Below, in pieces: positions 14,346-20,501 of a stretch of DNA of 20,501 nt. Origin of the DNA: Deltaproteobacteria bacterium (GTDB lineage Bacteria; UBA10199; JACPAL01; JACOUP01); NCBI GenBank assembly GCA_030649435.1, contig JAUSKE010000041.1, forward strand, positions 1 through 20,501, given 5' to 3'. Position 1 is the first letter of the stretch. Each line of letters starts with the position of its first letter. The position numbers and the translations under genes were made by a program. Under the pieces are notes generated by a model. It searched no databases. It was not told the DNA's origin and saw only the letters and a program-made list of their open reading frames with translations.

Positions 14346-15520
14346 ATCTTTCCATCCCTCATAATAAACGATACCTCGGTGGCCTCAAAAACGGCATCCA
14401 AAGGATCTTTATGACGACCGATCGGAACGCCGATAATATCCGCCTTCTTTCCAACCTCGAGACTACCAATCTCTTTTTCCTTCGAGAGCGCTATGGCACC
14501 GTTGAGCGTCGCCATCTTCAAAATTTCATTTCTCGAGAGTCCAGATTTTGTCCGGAAGTTCCTCATCTCCGCTAACATCGACAGCCCCTCATTCGAAGCG
14601 AGACTATCGGTACCTAAGGCGACGTTGACGCCACTATTTTGTAGCTCAGCCAACGGAAAATCTCGATGCCCAAAGTAACGATGACTCCCGGGGCAGTGAA
14701 TAACAGAGCTTCCCCCCTTCTGCAATAGCTCGATTTCTGTCTCCGTTAGGTAATTTCCATGAACGACGAGCAATCGGTTTGACAGGGCTCGATGACTCGC
14801 CAGCCATTCGATCGGGGAACGGGCCGGGAAGGGGAGTTTTCCTCCCCGCTCGGCAATCAGCTCCGCAAGAGGCCCAGTTCTTTTTCTAAAAAACTGTTCT
14901 TCGTCTTCCGATTCGAGGAGGTGGATCGATAGGAGCGAGTCACTCGTTTCTAGGAGTTTATCCAAAAACTCTTCGCCCAAGCCGTAGAGCGAGTGGGGGC
15001 TCGGATAAATCTCAGAATCTTTTTCGATCAGCGCACGAACTCTTCCATCAAATGCCTTCCGGATGTTGGCGAGTGCAATCTCTTCGGTCAATCCGAGGAT
15101 CTCTAGGAAGGTGATTGTTTTAAAGGGGAGTGAACTCAAACAGTCGACAGGCAGGTCAAGACCCGCATGAATCGCTGCCGTCGTTGTCCCTGTTGTGGCA
15201 AGACTTTTGGCCGTGCTCCTGATCATTTTTCTCTTGTCGGCTTCAGTGGCACTTGCTTGAAGGGCGATCACCTGCCGGACCCATTCTGTAAAATTTTTCT
15301 GCTTCGGTACCCGAGAAAACTCAAGGTGGGCATGGGCGTTGACGAAACCGGGCAAAAGAACGAAATCGGAAAGATCGATGATTTTTTCTTCATTTGTTAT
15401 CTCTTGCCGGGAAACAATTTTTTGGATACTCTCCCCCTCTATTCGGATCGCCGCATCGGGAAGGGGCGGAGAGTTGACCGGTAGTAACCATCGAGCCTTA
15501 AGGAGCATTGGGGGACTCAT
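14330..15520 (-). CDS. mqnX: Amidohydrolase, probable aminofutalosine deaminase (MqnX type)
   Basis: A protein of 396 residues from the ATG at 15520 or 392 from the ATG at 15508. It has the amidohydrolase metal pattern: PGFVNAHAHLEFSR (HxH), HGNYL, CPGSHRYFGHRDFP and LGTDSLASN (the catalytic aspartate). The family includes guanine, cytosine and adenosine-type deaminases, and the CPGSHRYFGH/GTDSLASN pattern is what I associate with the aminofutalosine deaminases used by bacteria that make futalosine by deamination. The operon position before mqnL supports this role. It would turn aminofutalosine into futalosine in the cytoplasm. The substrate is inferred. The start codon at 15520 overlaps by two bases the start codon of divergent gpsA, and neither candidate start has a ribosome binding site. 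Confidence 0.78.
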   Translation of the reverse strand: MSPPMLLKARWLLPVNSPPLPDAAIRIEGESIQKIVSRQEITNEEKIIDLSDFVLLPGFVNAHAHLEFSRVPKQKNFTEWVRQVIALQASATEADKRKMIRSTAKSLATTGTTTAAIHAGLDLPVDCLSSLPFKTITFLEILGLTEEIALANIRKAFDGRVRALIEKDSEIYPSPHSLYGLGEEFLDKLLETSDSLLSIHLLESEDEEQFFRKRTGPLAELIAERGGKLPFPARSPIEWLASHRALSNRLLVVHGNYLTETEIELLQKGGSSVIHCPGSHRYFGHRDFPLAELQNSGVNVALGTDSLASNEGLSMLAEMRNFRTKSGLSRNEILKMATLNGAIALSKEKEIGSLEVGKKADIIGVPIGRHKDPLDAVFEATEVSFIMRDGKICFAP

Positions 15521-16556
15521 GCCAAAAGGGGTTTCAAAAGACAAGGGGACAAAAATAAGTGTTATCGGTGGAGGGGCTTGGGGCACAGCGCTCGCCCAGC
15601 ACCTCGCCCGTAATGGACATTTCGTCCACCTTTGGGTGATGGAAGAAGAAGTCGTTCAGTCAGTCAATCGGCGTCATACGAATGACCTTTACCTGCCGGG
15701 GATCCGGCTTCATAAAAAAGTTGTTGCCAGTCGGTCGTTGGAAGAATGTTGTGCTGGAAGTCAGCTCCTCGTTTTTGCGACACCGGCGCAGCACCTTCGG
15801 TCTGTTCTTCAAAAAATTCGTCCATTGCTAAAACCAAAAATGATTCTCGTCAGTGTCTCAAAAGGGATTGAGACAAAAAGTGGCAAACTGTTGGCCGAGA
15901 TCTATGAAGATCTTCTGCCACGAGCGCTTTATCGCAGGCTCGCTTTTCTCTCAGGCCCCAGTTTTGCTCGAGAGGTAGCACTCGGACAGCCAACGGCAGT
16001 GACGGTGGCGGCACTCAGTCCGCAGGTGGGTCGAACGGTCCAACATTTCTTTGGGGCGCCGTTCTTTCGGGTCTATACCAGTGATGACATCATCGGCGTC
16101 GAGTTGGGAGGGGCGATCAAGAATGTGATCGCCATCGCTGCCGGGATTGTCGATGGGCTCGGTTTTGGTTATAGCAGTCGTGCTGGGATGATGACCCGTG
16201 CCCTGCATGAGATGACCCGACTTGGAATCCGGATGGGGGCCTCGCCACTCACCTTCATGGGGCTCTCCGGTCTTGGGGATATGATCTTGACCTGCACCGG
16301 CGATCTCTCGCGCAATCGAACGGTCGGGTTAGAGTTGGGTAAAGGGAAAAAACTCGGTGCCATTTTAAAATCGATGAAGGCGGTTTCCGAAGGGGTTCCG
16401 ACGGCAGTCGCTGTTCATAAATTGTCCCGCCGGTACAAGGTCGAGATGCCGATCTGTGAACAGGTCTATCAAATCCTCTACAAAGGAAAGTCACCACGCC
16501 GGGCGTTGCAGGAGTTAACGGCCCGACCGCTCAAGCGAGAAACGGAAGGGATCTGA
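15519..16556 (+). CDS. gpsA: Glycerol-3-phosphate dehydrogenase [NAD(P)+]
   Basis: A 345-residue protein of normal length. The nucleotide-binding loop VIGGGAWGTALA lies at residues 15-26 (G17, G19, G22). ATPAQHLRSVL, VSKGIE, LSGPSFAREVALGQPTAV, GVELGGAIKNVIAIAAG and LSGLGDMILTC are the remaining family signatures, including the catalytic lysine in GAIKN. GpsA reduces dihydroxyacetone phosphate to sn-glycerol 3-phosphate for phospholipid synthesis. A longer frame from 15339 exists, but it would overlap mqnX by about 180 bp and adds an unrelated N-terminus, so the ATG at 15519 after GGGGGA is chosen. The TGA stop shares one base with the ATG of mqnC, so the two are co-translated although they serve different pathways. 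Confidence 0.95.
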   Translation: MPKGVSKDKGTKISVIGGGAWGTALAQHLARNGHFVHLWVMEEEVVQSVNRRHTNDLYLPGIRLHKKVVASRSLEECCAGSQLLVFATPAQHLRSVLQKIRPLLKPKMILVSVSKGIETKSGKLLAEIYEDLLPRALYRRLAFLSGPSFAREVALGQPTAVTVAALSPQVGRTVQHFFGAPFFRVYTSDDIIGVELGGAIKNVIAIAAGIVDGLGFGYSSRAGMMTRALHEMTRLGIRMGASPLTFMGLSGLGDMILTCTGDLSRNRTVGLELGKGKKLGAILKSMKAVSEGVPTAVAVHKLSRRYKVEMPICEQVYQILYKGKSPRRALQELTARPLKRETEGI

Positions 16557-17641
16557 TGGGGCGACTTAGTCCCGAAGAGGCACTCGCTCTTTTTCAGAGC
16601 CCATGGGCCGAGCTCAAACAGCGCGCCCATGCGCGACGCTCGGAAATTGTTCCTGGTCATCAGGCCACCTATCTGGTGATGCGGATTGTGAGTGTCACCA
16701 ATGTCTGTGTGGCCGATTGCTCCTATTGCGCGTTTTACCGCCGGCCCGGAGATCCCGAGGCGTACGTTTTGACCAACGAACAGATTTTTCAGAAGATTGA
16801 CGAACTTCGATCGGCTGGTGGTTCTCTCGTTGCGATGGAAGGGGGCTTTAACCCGCTGCTGAAAATTGATCATTACGAAAAGCTGTTTCGAAAGATTCGT
16901 GACCGGTACAGCGACACGATCGAGATCTATGGCCCTACGGCGGTCGAGGTCCTCTACATTGCCAATCATTCGCAAATTTCGATAGATGAGGCGCTTGGTC
17001 GTCTTTGGGATGCCGGACTTCGGTGGATCCCGGGCGGTGGCGCTGAAATCTTGACCCCCGAATGGCGAAAAAAACTCTCTCCACGAAAATATTCGGTCGA
17101 ACAATATTTTAAGGTGATGGAGACGGCCCAAAAAAAAGGTTTCGGGACGACGGCGACCATGGTGATCGGTTTTGGCGAAAATCCGGAGGCTCGAGTCGAG
17201 CATTTGCAAAAGGTTCGCGAACTACAAGACCAGACCGGTGGTTTTAAAAGTTTTCTCTGTTGGACCTACCAGCCGGACCATACAGTACTCGCAGGGGAGC
17301 GAGTGCCGAATGATGAATACCTAAAAACAATTGCGGTCTCACGGCTCTTTTTGGATAACATCCCTCACTTAAGAACCTCTCTCTTGACTCAAGGAGAAAA
17401 AGGGGTCGAGGCGTTATTTTGCGGCGCCGACGACTTTGATATTGCGCTGGAGGATCAGGTCACGCAAAAGGCGGGGGTCAAGATCGAGCCGGATATTCAA
17501 AAAGTCTTGGGTTGGGTTGAGAATGTCGGGATGAGGCCGGTGAAGCGGGAGCCTTGGCAGATGTCCCTAACCCCTCCTAGCCTCCCCTTACTTCAAGGGG
17601 AGGAACCTTCTATTCCCCCTCTTGGTGTAAGAGGGGGGTAG
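16556..17641 (+). CDS. mqnC: Cyclic dehypoxanthine futalosine synthase (radical SAM)
   Basis: A 361-residue radical SAM enzyme with the canonical cluster C51, C55, C58 (TNVCVADCSYCAFYRRPGDPE). The FYRRPGDPEAYVL text, PGGGAEIL, TTATMVIGFGE and QDQTGGFKSFLCWTYQP distinguish MqnC from the related MqnE. It closes the ring of dehypoxanthine futalosine to the spiro compound that leads to 1,4-dihydroxy-6-naphthoate, in the cytoplasm. The last 24 residues (from L338, SLPLLQGEEPSIPPLGVRGG at the end) are not family sequence: they are coded by an inserted palindromic repeat, which also supplies the TAG stop. The native protein probably ended soon after VKREPWQ. The tail is distant from the cluster motif and may be harmless. 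It shares a base with gpsA and converges on mqnA. Confidence 0.93.
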   Translation: MGRLSPEEALALFQSPWAELKQRAHARRSEIVPGHQATYLVMRIVSVTNVCVADCSYCAFYRRPGDPEAYVLTNEQIFQKIDELRSAGGSLVAMEGGFNPLLKIDHYEKLFRKIRDRYSDTIEIYGPTAVEVLYIANHSQISIDEALGRLWDAGLRWIPGGGAEILTPEWRKKLSPRKYSVEQYFKVMETAQKKGFGTTATMVIGFGENPEARVEHLQKVRELQDQTGGFKSFLCWTYQPDHTVLAGERVPNDEYLKTIAVSRLFLDNIPHLRTSLLTQGEKGVEALFCGADDFDIALEDQVTQKAGVKIEPDIQKVLGWVENVGMRPVKREPWQMSLTPPSLPLLQGEEPSIPPLGVRGG

Positions 17642-17651
17642 GGGGAGTTAG
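17567..17651. repeat. 85-bp palindromic repeat with two inner hairpins (intergenic repeat element)
   Basis: Outer arms CTAACCCCTCCTA (17567-17579) and TAGGGGGAGTTAG (17639-17651) pair with 11 of 13 Watson-Crick matches plus one G-U. Inside are two perfect 9-bp hairpins, CCTCCCCTT-5 nt-AAGGGGAGG (17581-17603) and CCCCCTCTT-5 nt-AAGAGGGGG (17615-17637), giving a three-way junction. It covers the end of mqnC and the stop codon of convergent mqnA. It probably belongs to a multi-copy miniature palindromic repeat and may stop or protect transcripts from both sides. Confidence 0.8.
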
Positions 17652-18388
17652 ATCAAATTCAGCGACCAACCTTTGGGGGCCAACCCCAGCTCTGCCGCAT
17701 ACCGGTAGAAAAGTTCGATCCCTTTCTTTTCAGGTTCCCCCAGCTCGTAAGAGATATTTTCCGTGAGGTAACTCTTGAGGAAGGGGAGGGGAAACTCTTT
17801 TTCGTCAATGATCGATTCGATATTTTTTAGTGATTGGTCCCGACAATCTTTCAACCGTTGAACGAGTCCTCGGTCGATAGTTCGTTGCCGCGAGACCCAA
17901 CCAGCAAAGACGAACGGCAGGTTCGTCCAAGAGGTCCATTCGAGACCGAGGTCGATCCCTTTGTCAGTCTTTAGTGCCTTATCCCCAATGACCAACTGTG
18001 CCTCCTCGTTGCCGGTTAGGATTGGACCGGTGAACTCGATCTCTTCGAGATTTCTTTTATATTTTGAGGCGAGCAAGACCTTGACGAGCAGGATAGAGCT
18101 CATCGATTCCATCCCGGCGTCGATCGAACGAACATTTTGCAAATTGATCCCTTCGCGATTGAAGATCAGTCGGACGCTTTTCACCGCCCCTTTGGTGCCG
18201 AGCCCAATCCCGTCGACGAGGGACCAGTCCGGGTTTTGAAAGAGGGCGACGATTGGTGCCGTGGCGAGGTCCAGCTCGCCGATTTTGAGGAGCCGGACGA
18301 GGGCGGCCGGCACCTCTAGGCGAGGCTGTTCCTCAAGCTGGGCGATCAGGGGGAGGACGTTCAAATAAGGGACGGCGCCGAGGTTCAT
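17648..18388 (-). CDS. mqnA: Chorismate dehydratase MqnA
   Basis: A 246-residue protein with the MqnA/MqnD fold pattern, similar to a periplasmic binding protein but without a signal peptide. NLGAVPYLNVLPLI at the start, LLKIGELDLATAPIVAL and GTKGAVKSVRLIFN are the conserved segments, and VPYLN with the GAVKSV loop favours MqnA over MqnD. It removes water from chorismate to give 3-[(1-carboxyvinyl)oxy]benzoate, the first committed step of the futalosine route, in the cytoplasm. It converges on mqnC; its stop codon lies inside the 85-bp repeat. There is no ribosome binding site before the ATG, and a TATAAT box at 18405-18410 implies a leader of only about 10 nt. Confidence 0.88.
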   Translation of the reverse strand: MNLGAVPYLNVLPLIAQLEEQPRLEVPAALVRLLKIGELDLATAPIVALFQNPDWSLVDGIGLGTKGAVKSVRLIFNREGINLQNVRSIDAGMESMSSILLVKVLLASKYKRNLEEIEFTGPILTGNEEAQLVIGDKALKTDKGIDLGLEWTSWTNLPFVFAGWVSRQRTIDRGLVQRLKDCRDQSLKNIESIIDEKEFPLPFLKSYLTENISYELGEPEKKGIELFYRYAAELGLAPKGWSLNLI

Positions 18389-18404
18389 AAAAGTGGAAAA
18401 ATGA

Positions 18405-18410
18405 ATTATA
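18405..18410 (-). promoter_or_regulatory. Probable -10 box of mqnA
   Basis: The minus strand reads TATAAT exactly, 17 nt before the mqnA ATG. The -35 is weak (TTGCTA at 15 bp spacing or AGTTGC at 17 bp). The implied start near 18398 gives a very short leader. Confidence 0.45.
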
Positions 18411-18494
18411 CGAGGCTGATTTAATTAGCAACTTCTTTCCTATAGAGGCGAAAACGGGTCCGAATTTAAATAGTTGAGTAGTTGAGAATTTTTT

Positions 18495-20501
18495 ATGGCC
18501 GATGCCCCTATTCATACCTCCTTATTTCTACCGAACTTGGTGGATACCTACGTCGCCCTTCGGGAGGCGGTCGCCTGGCATTCGGCTACTGGAAACCCAC
18601 CCGCACCAGAGGATCTGCAAGCGGCTCTTCACAAGGTAGAATTGATAATAAGCCAATTTTATACACGTTATCGAGGGCCACAAGATCGTGTCCTGGCCGA
18701 TTCCGCTTCAACAAGGGGCAGTAGAACGTATGCTCAAGCACTCCTTTCTCTTCAGCATGATCATCCTGACCAGTTTTCATCGCTTGATGCTGCGTTGGTT
18801 AGTCGTACCGCTCTTGTCGGTGTTCTGGCTAGCAATCTTCTCGATGCAAAGGCGACCTACGATCGTTACGTCGCTCGTTCCCTCGCCAGCGCGGCCCGAT
18901 CGGCCGGGATCGTGGTCGCAGAAACTTCAAATCCTCTAGCGATTGCGAGAATCATGGAAGAGGCTGGTCTCCGTGCCTCTTATCCGGATAGCGTCCCTGT
19001 GATTGCTGGTTCGTATACAACGCATGACCTCGTTCGCCTTTTGGCTGGCGTTGATAATTCTCCCGATAATTCTTTCTTGGCTCAGGACCGACCGTACATT
19101 ATTGCCTCGCTCCGTTATCTGAGTGGTGAGTGGGGAGGGCTTGGTATTTCAAAGGCGGCGGTGATGAGTTTAGCTACACAGGTTCCACCGGCTGAGAGAC
19201 GGGCCTTTTTGGAGGGACTCTATAGCCTCGCTGTTGAACTCGGGCCGATGCAGGCGGATAAAACGATCACCGCCCTCTTGGCGGGTGCCGAGGATCCACT
19301 GACACTACTCAATCTGTTTGAGATGGTAGTTATGGGAGGCCCTAGGGTGACTCATGGCTTGGTGACAAAAAGAGAAGCGGTGGAGATGGTCCTCCGGGCT
19401 CGATCGGAAGATCGCGCCCAACTCTTACAAGGGATGATGGATGGAACTATCCCTCCCCTGACCCCAGATGGGGCAGATCGTCCTTCCCTCCTACGATGGT
19501 TGGAGATATGGGGGACGAAGAGGGCCATCGTCGATAGAGGGGGAACCCATAGCTACGCTGAACTGGCTCGAGGAGCGAGACGAGTGGCCGGTCAATTATT
19601 GCAACAACAAGGAACAACCGATTTGAGAGGGGTGACGATTGCGACACTCCTGCCGCCCAGTAACGATTGGGCCACCACACAGTTTGGGATCTGGATGGCA
19701 GGCGGGATCGCTGTCCCTCTCTTTGCCGAGGACCCACCACCAACGATCGGAGAACGCCTTCGGGATTCCCAGGCGCGAGTGTTGATTGTCTCGGCCGAAT
19801 TGAAAGAAAGTATGCGACCGGTGGCGGAAGAACTTGGCATCGCTCTCGTGACACCTGAAGAGTTGGCCTCGACAGATCCAATTAAAGATTTACCGGCGGT
19901 TTCTCCCGGTCAGGATGCGATGATCCTCTTCACGAGTGGAAGCAGTGGCATGCCAAAAGGGGTTGTCCTGACGCACGCCAATCTGGCTGCGCAGACAGCA
20001 GCCCTCCGCCGCATTTGGCGGTGGCGTCCGACTGATCGGATCCTTCAATTTTTGCCGCTCAACCACCTGCATGGGGTGATGGGGATAACCGACTCCGCCC
20101 TCCAGTCCGGGGCGACGGTTGAGATGATGCCACGATTTGATGCTGCCGAAGTTTGGAATCGGATCGCCAGTGGTGAGATTACCCTGCTGATGGCGGTGCC
20201 CCCGATCTACGATAGACTGATTAAATACTGGGAAGCTCAAGATCAATCGGAGAGGGCACGACTAGCGGCGGGGGCCAGGTCACTACGCCTCACCATCTCT
20301 GGATCGGGCCGGCTCTCCACGGCAACGAGGGAAAGATGGGCAGAAATTACGGGAGGTCAACTTTTGAGACAACGGTACGGATCGACCGAAACAGGGCTGT
20401 GGGTGGTCCAACCGATTGATGGTGATTTTGATCCGACCTCGGTCGGTATTCCAATCCCTGGGGTTGAGTGGAAAATCCTGGATGATGACAGGAAGCCTGT
20501 T
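18495..20501 (+). CDS. Acyl-CoA synthetase (AMP-binding) with a large unknown N-terminal region, partial
   Basis: The frame is open for 669 codons to the window edge, so the C-terminus is missing. From about residue 340 it is an ANL-superfamily adenylating enzyme: GGTHSYAELARGARRVAGQL, then the phosphate loop LFTSGSSGMPKG at residues 478-489, FLPLNHLHGVMG, and RYGSTETG (from residue 627). It would activate an acyl acid as acyl-AMP and transfer it to CoA or a carrier; the C-terminal lid domain is beyond the window. Residues 1-330 are almost all helical, with no signal peptide and no family I recognise (start MADAPIHTSLFLPNLVDTYV). An in-frame TGA at 18483 makes the ATG at 18495 the first start, without a ribosome binding site. 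An inner ATG near 19435 could start a separate ligase but has none either. It is divergent from mqnA, 106 bp away. Confidence 0.85.
   Translation, partial: MADAPIHTSLFLPNLVDTYVALREAVAWHSATGNPPAPEDLQAALHKVELIISQFYTRYRGPQDRVLADSASTRGSRTYAQALLSLQHDHPDQFSSLDAALVSRTALVGVLASNLLDAKATYDRYVARSLASAARSAGIVVAETSNPLAIARIMEEAGLRASYPDSVPVIAGSYTTHDLVRLLAGVDNSPDNSFLAQDRPYIIASLRYLSGEWGGLGISKAAVMSLATQVPPAERRAFLEGLYSLAVELGPMQADKTITALLAGAEDPLTLLNLFEMVVMGGPRVTHGLVTKREAVEMVLRARSEDRAQLLQGMMDGTIPPLTPDGADRPSLLRWLEIWGTKRAIVDRGGTHSYAELARGARRVAGQLLQQQGTTDLRGVTIATLLPPSNDWATTQFGIWMAGGIAVPLFAEDPPPTIGERLRDSQARVLIVSAELKESMRPVAEELGIALVTPEELASTDPIKDLPAVSPGQDAMILFTSGSSGMPKGVVLTHANLAAQTAALRRIWRWRPTDRILQFLPLNHLHGVMGITDSALQSGATVEMMPRFDAAEVWNRIASGEITLLMAVPPIYDRLIKYWEAQDQSERARLAAGARSLRLTISGSGRLSTATRERWAEITGGQLLRQRYGSTETGLWVVQPIDGDFDPTSVGIPIPGVEWKILDDDRKPV

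Noticed and set aside
15339..15518. Longer start of gpsA at 15339
   Set aside because: It would overlap mqnX by about 180 bp and adds a segment unrelated to the enzyme family.
1..20501. CRISPR array, rRNA genes, insertion-sequence transposase or phage genes
   Set aside because: No regularly spaced direct repeats, no rRNA-like sequence and no transposase or phage protein text were seen on either strand.

Overview
This window looks like chromosomal DNA of a Gram-negative bacterium of roughly balanced GC content. It carries several lipoproteins with lipoboxes, an outer-envelope style secretome, a futalosine-type menaquinone cluster and a near-perfect sigma-54 promoter. These traits fit the former Deltaproteobacteria and relatives (Myxococcota, Bdellovibrionota, UBA10199-like lineages). 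That placement is inference from gene content, not a search result.

Left part (1-5585), mostly minus strand. A translationally overlapping set runs leftward: a 684-residue lipoprotein with 14 propeller-type repeats, a radical SAM protein with an unusual CX8CX2C cluster motif, and the start of tldD, which leaves the window. The set is preceded by an exact -24/-12 sigma-54 element, and about 115 bp upstream of the predicted transcription start lies a perfect 14-bp-arm palindrome, the position expected of an enhancer-binding-protein site. Upstream of that lies an unknown lipoprotein gene with its own intrinsic terminator and two in-frame start codons, each with a strong ribosome binding site. 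The divergent region at about 5307-5585 holds repeated GTGTTCT/AGAACAC half-sites.

Middle part (5586-10813). A secreted NHL-repeat protein with a CARDB-like end is followed by two tandem tRNA genes (Cys-GCA, then Leu-UAA, minus strand). Next come an MBL-fold (ComEC C-terminal-like) lipoprotein, a divergent region with a 15-bp-arm hairpin and repeated TTTTCGTACTG words, a co-translated pair (exported protein and lamin-tail-domain lipoprotein), and a VapBC toxin-antitoxin module.

Right part (10802-18388). Genes for menaquinone synthesis by the futalosine route. A tightly overlapping minus-strand operon runs mqnX-like amidohydrolase, ubiD-like mqnL, ubiE/menG, ubiX-like mqnM, ubiA-like mqnP. 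Divergent from it are gpsA and mqnC, and convergent with mqnC is mqnA. Together they cover chorismate dehydration, aminofutalosine deamination, radical cyclisation, and the late prenylation, decarboxylation and methylation steps. mqnE, mqnB and mqnD are not in the window. An 85-bp palindromic repeat sits between mqnC and mqnA and supplies the last 24 codons of mqnC.

Right edge (18495-20501). A long open frame, cut by the window end, carries an uncharacterised helical N-terminal region of about 330 residues fused to an acyl-CoA synthetase (AMP-binding) domain.
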